From the NCBI RefSeq assembly GCF_025362475.1, contig NZ_JANYGH010000063.1:47215-111214 (forward strand): a stretch of 64,000 nucleotides of DNA, given 5' to 3'. The notes beneath the pieces are model-generated. The model saw only the letters and a program-made list of their open reading frames with translations. It was not told the origin of the DNA and made no database searches. The stretch is from Mucilaginibacter sp. GTDB taxonomy: Bacteria > Bacteroidota > Bacteroidia > Sphingobacteriales > Sphingobacteriaceae. Made by a program: the position numbers and the translations under genes. Below, piece after piece: positions 1-9,397 of the stretch (the stretch's first letter is position 1; each line of letters begins with the position of its first letter).

Positions 1-14
1 ATTAATTTATTTCA

Positions 15-3000
15 ATGAAAAAAGGTTTACTACTTATTTTGTGCAATTTTTTATTGGCTGCAACCCAGCTATTTGCGCAAAGCCATGCCGTTAATGGTGT
101 GGTAACAGCTCAAGATGATGGCTTACCTCTACCGGGAGTAAGCGTAAAAGTAAAAGGAACGAACATTGGCGCCCAAACCGGTGCAGATGGCAAATACTCA
201 CTAAATGTTGCTAATAATGCAACACTTGTATTTAGCTTTATTGGGTACAGTGCCCAGGAAGTTCCTGTTGGTAACAAAAACAATTTAAACGTAGTTCTGG
301 TACCGGCCAGCCATGGTTTAAATGAGGTTATTGTTACCGCTTTAGGTATTTCGCGCCAGCAAAAATCATTGGGTTATGCTGCCCAGGCGGTTAAAGGTGA
401 TGATTTATCGGTAACAAAGCAATCTGACCTTAACACGGCCTTAGCCGGCAAAATTGCCGGTGTACAGGTACTTGGCGGTTCGGGCGCAAAATTTGGTACT
501 TCTACCATCCGTATCCGTGGCGTTAACTCCCTATCGGGCGGTAATCCCATTTATGTGGTTAATGGTGTGGTTACAGATCCAAATGCGGTAAATAATGATG
601 ATATTGAATCATTAACAGTTTTAAAGGGCCCGGCAGCTACTGCGCTATACGGTCAGCGTGCTTCAGAAGGCGCGGTGGTTATCTCCCTTAAAAAAGGTGC
701 TGATAGAGGAGTTGGCGTTTCATTTAATCAGTCAACAACCTTTGAAAAAGTTTACCAGCTTCCTGAGTACCAGAACGAATATGGTGGTGGTACAAGTTTA
801 AACTGGAAGACTTACACTTATGATCCTGGAAACTCACCCGCATCAAACGCAAATTTTAATGGAGTTAAATATTATGATTATGGTGTTGATGAAAGCTGGG
901 GCCCTAAACTTGATGGAACCTTGTACGCACCATGGTATTTCTGGGATCCAACTAATCCTGGCTATGGTAAATTAAAACCCTTTGTGGCTCAGCCAAACAA
1001 CGTTCGTGATTTTTACCGTACGGGTGTTACTGCAAATACAAATGCAGCGTTTTCAAAAGCCAGTGATAATTATAACTTCCGGGTTTCATACACTAACATT
1101 GAACGTACAGGTATTACGCCTAACAGTGATCAAAAACGCAATAACGTTGGTTTAAACGGCGAACTTAAGTTAACAAAAAGATTAACTGTAAGCGCCAATA
1201 TAAACTTTTCACAAATCAATTCAAACAATGTTCCCCAGGAAGGTTATGGAACGCAAACAGCCGGATCATTCAGCCAATGGTTTCACAGGGATACTGAAAT
1301 TGGTCAGCTGAAAAATTACAAGAGAGCCGACGGAACGTATACATCATGGAATATTATTAGCCCTGATGATCTTTCACCTCATTACTGGGACAATCCGTAC
1401 ACCGAGGCTTATGTAAATACTTCTAAGTCAAACAGCAATCGTATATACGGTAATCTTACAGCATCTTACCAGTTCACTAAAGACCTTTCTCTTTCGGTTA
1501 TAGCCCGGGAAGATCTTTTGAACAGGGATGACAATTCACGAGTAGGTTCAGGTACTATCAATGTGGATTCATATTCACAAAGCCAGTATACTTATAAAGA
1601 GAATAATTATGTGGCTAATTTGAACTACAGCCATGTTTTTCATGATCTATCAGTAAAAGCTGGTTTATATGCAGAAAGTCGCCAGGATCGTTACCTGTAC
1701 ACCAGCGGAAATACTAACGGCGGTTTGGCTATACCCGGACTATATACTCTTGGTAACTCAATTGATGCGCCAACAGCACTTAGTTATAATGCTTTAACCC
1801 GTGTTAATAGTTATTATGGTTACACCTCATTTGGCTATAAAGACTTTTTATATCTTGATTTTAACGCCCGTAATGATAATTCATCTACGCTGCCTGTTAA
1901 TAATAATTCTTACTGGTATGGTGGTCTTTCCGGCTCATTTGTTTTCTCGGAACTTTTACCTAAAACGACATTCTTACGTTTGGTAAATTAAGATTATCAG
2001 CTGCAAAAATTGGTTCTGATGCTTCGCCGTACCAGGTTTATCAGATTTATAACTTATCTACAACTCCACACGGAGGAGATCCGATCCAAACCGTACCAAA
2101 TACCCTTCCAAATGCTAACTTAAGGCCTACACTTTCTACCGCTTTTGAAATAGGTACAGAGCTGCGTTTTATAAAAGATAGGATCAGGTTTGATTTTAAC
2201 TATTACACCCGCAATACCAAAGACCAGATATTGCCATTACCAGTTAACGGAACTTCAGGTTATTCGGTTGCGGTAATTAATGCAGGTGAAATTAAAAATA
2301 ACGGTATAGAAATAACATTGGGCGGCACGCCGGTAAAAACAAAAGAATTTACCTGGAATGCAGATTTCAACGTTGCGTTTAACCGGAATAAAGTAGTTTC
2401 AATATTCCCTGGCATAAACAGCTTACAGGTATCACCTGATGGTGCAGGCGGTTATGGCCTTGCTGGTGGTAACCAGGCTGCAGGTGCAAAAAGCTTTGGA
2501 TTTGTTGGTTCTCCAAGCTTTGGTGTTAACGGCGTATTAGGTCAGTCTTATGGTCAAATCATTGGCTCAGGCTTCACCCGTGATACTAAAGGCAACATTG
2601 TAGTTGATCAAACTGGTATGCCTGTAGTAAACAATTCTGTTAATTTAGGTAGTATGCTGCCAAGCTATACCGGTGGTTTTACTAACTCATTTAATTATAA
2701 GGGAGTAGTAGTAGCTTTTTCTCTTGATTTTCAGAAAGGCGGAAAATTTGTTTCTGTTACTGAGCAAAACTTAAACGGATCCGGACTTGGAGCTGAAACA
2801 GTTGGAAACAATGCAAAAGGAAATCCAGTACGTAATGACGTAGCTAATGGCGGTGGTACACTGGTACAGGGTGTTCATGCAGATGGTACTCCTAATACTA
2901 CCTACGTAAATACGCGTCAGTTATATGAGCAGGTATATAGCCAGATATGGGAAAAATACACATTTGATGCTTCTTATGTTAAATTAAGAGAAGTTAGTGT

Positions 3001-3199
3001 AGGTTATTCATTTTCTAAAAAAATGCTGGGAAGACTTCCATTCCAATCGGCTTATTTTGGCGTAACCGCGCAAAACCCCTGGTTAATTTATTCCAAAGTT
3101 AAAGGTGTTGATCCGTCACAACTGCAAACATCTTTTTATGAAGGTGGACAGTTGCCTAACACAAGAAATTTAGGCGTCAACCTTAAACTAACTTTCTAA
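15..3199 (+). pseudogene. SusC/RagA-family TonB-dependent outer-membrane receptor, interrupted by a frameshift
   Basis: Family role: the outer-membrane barrel that takes up glycans or oligomers together with a SusD lipoprotein, powered by TonB. Seen: a signal peptide (first ~21 residues, ending FAQ), a carboxypeptidase-regulatory-like domain (~25-105), the SusC signature LNEVIVTALG near 105, a plug domain (~115-225), then barrel sequence. The frame opened at 15 ends at 1991. The same protein continues in the frame that carries 2231-3199. The break maps to the A-run at 1962-1965: one extra A would restore the reading (KNDILTFGKL) and give about 1061 residues, normal for the family. The SusD partner starts 13 bases after the stop. 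It is either a sequencing or assembly error or a real frameshift; the sequence alone cannot tell. Only 14 bases precede the start, so no promoter is visible. Confidence 0.9.
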
Positions 3200-3212
3200 T
3201 AAGCTCAAAATC

Positions 3213-4703
3213 ATGAAAAAAATATTCAATATAAGTAAATATATTATTGGGGCCGGTGTAGTTATCCTGTCCTCATGTAAAGTGGGGGGCGATGTAAACG
3301 TTAATCCCAACCAATCGCCAAATGCTCAAACGGGCTATATGCTAAGCAGCGCCATACAGTTTTTGGGTGGTGTAAACGGAGCTGGCGCCACAACTAATAT
3401 CAATTCCTTCGCGGGCGAGTTATATTCGCAATACTTGTCTGAAACGTTTTACACCAATGAGTCATTGTTTTCATTAAAACAATACGATTATCAAAACTAC
3501 TACACAGGACCATTACAGGATCTGAAAACGGTTATTACTGTAAATACAGACCCGGCGAAGAAAAGTCTGGAAACAACAACCAGATACGGTTCAAATAATA
3601 ACCAGATTGCTTCGGCACGTATACTTACCGCATTTATCTATCTGACTATGACCGACAGGTGGGGAGATATACCTTACACCCAGGCATTAAGCGGATCAGC
3701 TAATTTTTCACCGGTATTTGATGCTCAAAAGGACATCTATCCATCTTTAATGAAAGAACTGGATGAAGCCCAAAAGCAATTCGATGACGGGCCGGCATTA
3801 ACAGGTGATATTCTATTTCATGGTAACAACAATAAATGGAAACACTGGGCAAACTCATTGCACGCTATCATGGCTTTAAGGTTGTCAAAGGTAGATCCGG
3901 CAACAGGTCGTACCGAATTTGCAAAAGCAGTTGCCGGTGGGTTGATGATATCAAACGAGGATAACGTATCTTATACTTATTTGGCAGCACAAACAAACGA
4001 AAATCCATATTTTAATAACTATCGTAATCGCTATGATTATGCGGTTAGTAGTTTGGTAGTAAATACATTGCAAGGTTTTAATGATCCCCGTTTACCGGTT
4101 TACGTTGCTCCAACAGTATCTAAAACCTACGTTGGCTTACCTTATGGCACCTATGGTGATAAACTTGGTGATTATAGCGCAGGTACCAGGGATAAACCGG
4201 GTAATGTATCATTAATAGGCCTGACTGTATCAAATCAGGATTCTCCAACTATCTGGACTTCCTATGCCCAGGTATTATTTACGGAGGCTGAGGCTGCTCA
4301 TTTAGGTTGGATTGCTGGCGGCGATGGCGCTGCCGCTGATTTTTACAACCAGGGTATAACCGCGTCTTTAACGCAGAATGGTATAAGTGCAGGTGATGCT
4401 GCAACTTACCTGGCGCAAGCTTCGATAAAGTTCTCGGCTAACACTGCTCTTGAACAAATATTACTGCAAAAATGGATCGCCGGCTTTTTAAGTAATGGCT
4501 GGGAGTCATGGGCGGAATACCGCAGAACAGGCTTGCCTAAATTGCTTGATCCTGTTCCGGGATCATTAAGTCCGGGTCAGAAAATTCCGCGCAGGCAGCA
4601 ATATCCGCAAACAGAGCATGATTTAAATCTGACTAATTATAATAATGTTATTTCACGTCAAGGTCCTGATGCATTGGATACCAGGGTTTGGTGGGATAAA
4701 TAA
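3213..4703 (+). CDS. SusD/RagB-family nutrient-binding lipoprotein
   Basis: Surface lipoprotein that acts as the lid and ligand-binding partner of the SusC receptor encoded immediately upstream (13-base gap, same operon). The N-terminus is a lipoprotein signal ending in VILSSC, so Cys22 is the likely lipidated residue. The mature start carries NVNPNQSPNA, typical of the SusD-like_2 group. The C-terminus has the WAEYRRTG ... IPRRQQYP pattern common in that group. At 496 residues the length is normal and the frame is intact, in contrast to its SusC. No glycoside hydrolase follows, so the substrate cannot be read from context. Confidence 0.9.
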   Translation: MKKIFNISKYIIGAGVVILSSCKVGGDVNVNPNQSPNAQTGYMLSSAIQFLGGVNGAGATTNINSFAGELYSQYLSETFYTNESLFSLKQYDYQNYYTGPLQDLKTVITVNTDPAKKSLETTTRYGSNNNQIASARILTAFIYLTMTDRWGDIPYTQALSGSANFSPVFDAQKDIYPSLMKELDEAQKQFDDGPALTGDILFHGNNNKWKHWANSLHAIMALRLSKVDPATGRTEFAKAVAGGLMISNEDNVSYTYLAAQTNENPYFNNYRNRYDYAVSSLVVNTLQGFNDPRLPVYVAPTVSKTYVGLPYGTYGDKLGDYSAGTRDKPGNVSLIGLTVSNQDSPTIWTSYAQVLFTEAEAAHLGWIAGGDGAAADFYNQGITASLTQNGISAGDAATYLAQASIKFSANTALEQILLQKWIAGFLSNGWESWAEYRRTGLPKLLDPVPGSLSPGQKIPRRQQYPQTEHDLNLTNYNNVISRQGPDALDTRVWWDK

Positions 4704-4728
4704 GCAAATTGATATTGCACAATAAATA

Positions 4729-4770
4729 AAAAGGGCTGGATCAGGTAAAATTGATCCGGCCCTTTTATTT
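4729..4770 (+). terminator. Rho-independent terminator of the first susCD operon
   Basis: A 15-bp stem (4729-4743 with 4752-4766, one G-U pair) closes an 8-nt loop. It starts with AAAAGGGC and ends in GCCCTTTTAT. It lies 26 bases after the SusD stop codon, so it should end the susCD transcript. The A-rich left flank means it could also work on the other strand. Confidence 0.85.
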
Positions 4771-5099
4771 GGAAAATTAAAATTTCCTTTCGGCGGAATG
4801 AATAAAAAGAAACGATCACTTTTTGCCCTTATTGGATAAATCTTCAATATCCTTCTTTTAACTTATTTAGTAGATTAATGAGCGTTGTATTGATCGAAAT
4901 TGCTCATTTAAGTGCTTTCATTGCCTGGTATATTACCTCACATAATTAAAAGTTAATCTGGTTTAATTTGGAGTTATTTTTTGCCCTAATTATATACTAA
5001 CCGGGCGGGCACTTCGTTTAAATTATAACTTTTATAATCTATCAACACCCATGCTATTTTACCGGTGATTCTATTGTTTATTGATAAAAAATAAAGTCT
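4771..5099. other. Intergenic region with no recognised gene
   Basis: AT-rich spacer between the susCD terminator and the orphan response regulator. It must hold the promoter of the downstream gene, but I see no clear TAnnTTTG box, repeat or RNA structure. A short minus-strand frame (4653-4847) overlaps the terminator and the SusD end and is not credible. Confidence 0.5.
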
Positions 5100-5492
5100 A
5101 TGGAAACGATCTTGGTACAAGAGAATGATCTCGGTACTTTGGAGGCAGTCACTGAGGCCTTGCAAATGGAGGGCTTTCGGGTTTACAGTTTAACCGACTG
5201 CAATGATAACGTCCTGGACATGATCAGGCGTCATCACCCAAGGCTTGTATTGCTTGACTGCTGGCTTTTTAATCATTCGGGTAAACAGGTTTGCCAGTGG
5301 ATCAAGGCGCATTTCCGGCGCCTGCCAGTGGTCGCTTTAAGCTGCGATGATCAAATTGATGTACATTACCGGGAACTGGGTTTTGATGACTATCTTAAAA
5401 AACCGTTTGACCTGGATCAGCTTTACTACGTAGTTAGGAAACAGTTAACATGGCATAGGCGAAAAAAGAAATACACCGAACTGACGTTATAA
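5100..5492 (+). CDS. Single-domain response regulator (CheY-like receiver)
   Basis: A 130-residue stand-alone receiver domain with no output domain. Seen: acidic pocket QEND (Glu8, Asp10), probable phospho-acceptor Asp53 in LVLLDCW, switch Ser81 in VVALSC, and Lys101 in YLKKPF with the following cis-Pro. The C-terminus is basic. No kinase is adjacent (the nearest is at 7515-8966), so it is an orphan; it may act as a phosphate shuttle or bind a partner protein. The start follows a long AT-rich gap and places the first strand (TILVQEN) at residue 3, as is normal. Confidence 0.85.
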   Translation: METILVQENDLGTLEAVTEALQMEGFRVYSLTDCNDNVLDMIRRHHPRLVLLDCWLFNHSGKQVCQWIKAHFRRLPVVALSCDDQIDVHYRELGFDDYLKKPFDLDQLYYVVRKQLTWHRRKKKYTELTL

Positions 5493-5746
5493 ATACTTGA
5501 GTCAGTTAGTCAGCCCATTTTAATGGTCATTGCCGCATTGATGATTTGTCTAATCAAAGGAAATTCCGGGGAGTATAAGATGATAATGAGTATCGAACCT
5601 GCACATGCTAATGGCAGGCTGAAAATTATCATCGCCATAAAAAAGGAAATGAATATTTTGATCAGTCAATCGAGATCAAATAAGCGGTCACAAATCCATT
5701 CTCGTTTAACCATGCACTGTTTACCAGCGCTTTAATTCTTTATACC

Positions 5747-5923
5747 ATGTTAATCAGCAAAGATAAAAGCAAAGAAAAAGATGAAGCAAAGCCTGCAATA
5801 CATCTGGCTACCGATTGGCCACTTTGCGAAAAAGATGAACAGGCCATCGCGATAGAGCATACCAAAATACTTCAAAAGGAAGCGTTGGATAGATGGGAAC
5901 GTTTAAGAACAAAGAGACACTAA
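5747..5923 (+). CDS. Small hypothetical protein, 58 aa
   Basis: An ATG at 5747 opens a 58-codon frame: a charged Lys/Glu/Asp-rich N-terminus, then a segment ending in a helix with the Lys/Arg/Glu/Trp pattern ILQKEALDRWERLR. It is unlike random out-of-frame sequence because it is soluble and amphipathic, but I recognise no family. It follows the response regulator by about 250 bases and could be a separate short gene. Coding status is uncertain. Confidence 0.4.
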   Translation: MLISKDKSKEKDEAKPAIHLATDWPLCEKDEQAIAIEHTKILQKEALDRWERLRTKRH

Positions 5924-6068
5924 TTAAATTTTACTTGTTAAAATTAAAGTGGTGCGATTCAACTGTTTTATTCGCAGGTATCAAAGAAAGCCAGTGACTA
6001 TTTGACTTCAACTAAATGCCCGTACGGTTTTTAATGTTTAACGATCAACATCGGTAACGTGGTTTACA

Positions 6069-6308
6069 TCACCAGGCTGTTTTTTTATAAGCACCTGGGG
6101 GTTGCCCGGTAATCTTTTTAAAGATCCTTGAAAAATAGGATAAATTCTCGAAGCCTGTTTCGGCTGCTATGTCATAAAAAGACAGGTTGGTGGTAGTAAG
6201 TAACAATTGCGCCCGCTCTATTCGTTTGACTTGTATATAGCTTAATGGCCGCTCTCCGGTATTTTCATAAAACAGGCGCGAAAAATAATCTGCGTTGTGA
6301 TACAGCCG
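6069..6308 (-). pseudogene. AraC-family regulator remnant (DNA-binding domain only)
   Basis: The minus strand encodes 79 residues of an AraC/XylS double helix-turn-helix, from YHNADYFSRLFYENTGERP to YFSRIFKKITGQPPGAYKK, then a stop. In-frame stop codons lie immediately upstream (TAG at 6309-6311, TAA just beyond), and no start codon or effector domain precedes it. A neighbouring frame continues with LAGKKSVNLF, which suggests a frameshift before decay. The DNA-binding core is well preserved, so the loss looks fairly recent. Confidence 0.75.
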
Positions 6309-6627
6309 CTAAACAGGTTAACTGATTTTTTGCCCGCAAGGTTCTGCAGGTAGATAATATTTGTAGGTCGCTATCCGTTATAAACCAAGTGATTAAGTGA
6401 TAGAAATCATTTTTTTAAATTGATATAAACTGCATATTTGTATACGAAGCCAACTCGTTCTGAACAGGTGATTAATATAAAATAATGATTGCAGAACAGA
6501 AGCTTCAAAACCTATCCTGATCCATGAATACGTTGCAATAGATAATTTAAACTTACCCAGATCACGACAGTTGATGGCAGGACCCGGCTGCACAATACCA
6601 GGTGGATTTACATAAATTTTGATAATT
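6309..6627. other. Intergenic region, promoter side of the universal stress protein gene
   Basis: About 320 bases between the AraC remnant and the Usp gene. It may contain decayed N-terminal sequence of the AraC gene next to the remnant. A 90-codon minus-strand frame (6393-6665) overlaps the start of the Usp gene and shows no protein features. No repeat or RNA element was recognised. Confidence 0.4.
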
Positions 6628-7491
6628 ATGAAAACGATCCTTGTTCTGACAGATTTTTCTGACAATGCTGCTCATGCAGCTCAATCCGCACTGAATCTTG
6701 CCGTAATGATCCATGCTGATGTTTTATTATTTAATGCTTATCAAACTATCCCGGTGAGCAATTATTATATCGGCGCGCCATGGGGAGGAGAGTCCCCCTC
6801 TTATTGGGAAGATCATAGCGAAAGCAACATCCAGACTTTTCAGAAACATCTGGAGCCATTGATCAACAAAGTACATCCGGAGCAATTTAAACCAGCCATT
6901 AGCACCTTATGCCGGGAAGGAAATTTAGGAGAGCTTGTAAATGAAATTGTTCAACAGAAAAACATTGGGTTGATTGTGATGGGGTCGCGATCTGACAATG
7001 CTTTTGAACACATCTTTTCTGGCAGTGATACCTATGCTGTAATTGAGCACGCCAGTTGCCCGGTTTTGATCTTAAGGGAAAAAATGGAGTTAACACAGCT
7101 TGGCAAAATAGTGTTTGCAAGCAACTTTAGTCCTGAAGATATTAAAAGCCTCCAATACCTGGTAAAACTTGGTGAACTGTTCAATACAAAGTTGGAGTTG
7201 GTGCATATCATGCCATCAGAAAGTCTCGGAACGGCAACAAACGAAGGGGAAGTAGAGTTTATGAAGCAAGTGGCTGCACTAAACTATCCGCATATTACTT
7301 TTAAAAATGTTAAGGGGAAAGAGGTGGTTGAAAGGCTCAATCACTTATGTGAAGAAGAACAAGCAAATGCGCTTGCCATCGTCCACCACAAACATTCATT
7401 TTTTATACGGATGTTGAAACAAAGCCTTGCCCATCAGGCACTGGATAAACAAAAAATACCTCTGCTGGTATTTTCCGCTAAAATGGATTAA
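6628..7491 (+). CDS. Tandem universal stress protein (UspA family)
   Basis: A cytoplasmic protein with two Usp folds in 287 residues. Domain 1 (~1-150) starts MKTILVLTDFSDNA and carries the nucleotide-loop-like segment GSRSDNAFEHIFSGSDT followed by CPVLIL. Domain 2 (~155-287) starts KIVFASNFSPED and ends IPLLVFS but lacks a clear G-2x-G-9x-G(S/T) loop, so only the first half is likely to bind nucleotide. I chose ATG 6628 over the in-frame TTG at 6619, because it places the first strand at residue 2. Such Usp proteins in Bacteroidota usually respond to stress or growth arrest; the trigger here is unknown. Confidence 0.9.
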   Translation: MKTILVLTDFSDNAAHAAQSALNLAVMIHADVLLFNAYQTIPVSNYYIGAPWGGESPSYWEDHSESNIQTFQKHLEPLINKVHPEQFKPAISTLCREGNLGELVNEIVQQKNIGLIVMGSRSDNAFEHIFSGSDTYAVIEHASCPVLILREKMELTQLGKIVFASNFSPEDIKSLQYLVKLGELFNTKLELVHIMPSESLGTATNEGEVEFMKQVAALNYPHITFKNVKGKEVVERLNHLCEEEQANALAIVHHKHSFFIRMLKQSLAHQALDKQKIPLLVFSAKMD

Positions 7492-7514
7492 ACATTCAGT
7501 TTTTTTTATACTAT

Positions 7515-8966
7515 TTAGTTCCTGAATTCAATTATAAATGTAGTTCCCTCGCCAGGAATGCTTTCTGCTATGATGTTTCCTCCCATAGCCTCTACCTGAT
7601 TTTTAACCAGGAACAGGCCTATTCCGCGTGCGTCATCGTTGCCATGAAAGGTTTTATACATCCCAAAAAGTTTATTGCCATTTTGAACCATATCTATCCC
7701 CATACCATTGTCTTTAAATCTCAGGATGATCTGATCTTTTAACCTTTTAGCATTTATATTGATTTTTAGCGACTTTTCGGGGTTGCGGTATTTGATGGCG
7801 TTGGTCAATAAATTAAGCAGGATACTTTCCAGATAAGCAGGATCAAATTCAAATTCAATTTCTGGTGATACTTCAATAGAAAGCTTTGCCGCTGCAGCTT
7901 TTAATGATCCGGACAAGACTCCCGTCGTTTTTTCAATTTCTTTAGCAAGATTTAGCATTTTCAGCCTATGTTTACCACTGGCATGTACATCAACAACCTC
8001 ATTCAAATGCACAAGTGTATCCTGCAAATTAACCGCATTTATACCAAGCATCCCAATCAGGCTATCTCTTTCGGCGGTGTCTTCTTCGCTCAAAATCATT
8101 TCTGTCAACATCTGTATATTACCGGCATGTGACCGCAGGTTATGTGATACTATATGTGCGAAATTTAACAAGCGGCTGTTCTGCGCGCTAATGATTTCCA
8201 TTGCCCGGCTTCGTTCCATTTCCATCCTCTTATGGTCTGTAATGTCTTTAATCTGGGAAACAAAGTACAGTGGCTTTCCCTGCTGATCGCGGGCCAAAGT
8301 AACATTTAAAGAGACCCATATAATACCGCCATCAATATGAAAATAACGCTTATCCATTTGATATGCAGTGATCTTGCCATCTAATAGCTGATACATTTGT
8401 TGCAAATCAATATCCAGGTCATCCGAATGCGTGATGTCCTGGAAAGTTAGCTTTAATAAAATTCGCTCATTATAGCCCAAAATCTGGCACAACATTTTAT
8501 TAACCCTAATCCATTCTCCCTTTGTAGATACAAGGGCCATCCCTATAGGCGCGTAATCAAATGCCTGGTGAAATTGTTCTTCCTGTTCTGCCAGTTTACT
8601 CACCAGGTTAACCTGCGTTGTGATATCCTCTATAGAGCCATACATGACAGTACATTTGCCGTCCTCGAAATCGGCCTTTATTCTAACCTTAACCCATTTA
8701 ACGTTTCCTTTTGCAGTAGTCAGTTTTAATTCGACCACTTCAGGATTTTCTGTTTTTATGGCATCATCCATTAATCGCCTAATGGCGTCAGTATCTTCGT
8801 AAAATTCTATTGCCTTTTCAAGGCTGGGAGAAAAATCTTGGTCTACTTCATGAATGTCCCGAACAACGGCGTTCCAATAAATTTCACCTTTGGCCAGGTT
8901 CACTTCCCATATACCCAAATGAGCTATGGGGATAACTTTTTGGTAGAGTTCGAGTTTAGTTTGCAT
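7515..8966 (-). CDS. PAS-PAS sensor histidine kinase
   Basis: A 483-residue kinase without membrane segments, so a cytoplasmic sensor. Two PAS domains (~10-118 and ~130-245; PAC ends SIEDIT and QIKDIT) precede a dimerisation helix with His275 in IVSHNLRSHAGN, the likely phospho-acceptor. The ATPase part shows the N box (NLLTNAIKYR), the G1 box DNGMGID and the G2 box GIGLFLVK. No receiver domain is attached. The orphan receiver at 5100-5492 is the nearest possible partner, but it is separated and on the other strand, so pairing is speculation. Confidence 0.9.
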   Translation of the reverse strand: MQTKLELYQKVIPIAHLGIWEVNLAKGEIYWNAVVRDIHEVDQDFSPSLEKAIEFYEDTDAIRRLMDDAIKTENPEVVELKLTTAKGNVKWVKVRIKADFEDGKCTVMYGSIEDITTQVNLVSKLAEQEEQFHQAFDYAPIGMALVSTKGEWIRVNKMLCQILGYNERILLKLTFQDITHSDDLDIDLQQMYQLLDGKITAYQMDKRYFHIDGGIIWVSLNVTLARDQQGKPLYFVSQIKDITDHKRMEMERSRAMEIISAQNSRLLNFAHIVSHNLRSHAGNIQMLTEMILSEEDTAERDSLIGMLGINAVNLQDTLVHLNEVVDVHASGKHRLKMLNLAKEIEKTTGVLSGSLKAAAAKLSIEVSPEIEFEFDPAYLESILLNLLTNAIKYRNPEKSLKININAKRLKDQIILRFKDNGMGIDMVQNGNKLFGMYKTFHGNDDARGIGLFLVKNQVEAMGGNIIAESIPGEGTTFIIEFRN

Positions 8967-9397
8967 GTAAAGTAAAGATGAGCTTGCGTAAGCTACAATG
9001 GAAAAATGTATATATTATATATTAAAAATTAGGTGTTGTTGACTATGCAAAGGTTATGAATCTATTTAACGAAAGGTAATCAAGTCTACTTGTTAATAAA
9101 GCCTTTGCAATATTCTTTTTATCCGTAATTCTAATTTTTAACGTTTGATTTGTATCCATGCTTATAAAATAACCTTGATGCCCACATCAAGCACTCGGGT
9201 ACTTCCTGTTGATCCTTCATCTTACAAAGCTAACAATTAAATAGACGAGCCTAAACTGATCTAATCATTGAATTTTAATAACACTTAATTCTTTTGTGTG
9301 GCAGCTTTCAGGTGTTTGTAGTTTTAAAAATTGAATTGCCAAATGATAATTGTTTATAAAGATCAGGGCTGGCATTAATTCAATAAATAAAAACTAA
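8967..9397. other. Intergenic region between dnaE2 end and histidine kinase start
   Basis: About 430 AT-rich bases with no credible reading frame. It must contain the histidine kinase promoter; the minus-strand sequence TAACCTTTG near 9045-9053 resembles a -7 box with one extra base. No hairpin with a T-run was found after dnaE2, so the mutasome operon may lack a strong terminator. Confidence 0.4.

Noticed and set aside
5523..5735. 70-codon plus-strand frame after the response regulator
   Set aside because: Composition looks random (Met/Ile-rich), there is no promoter or family signal, and it ends just before a better small frame.
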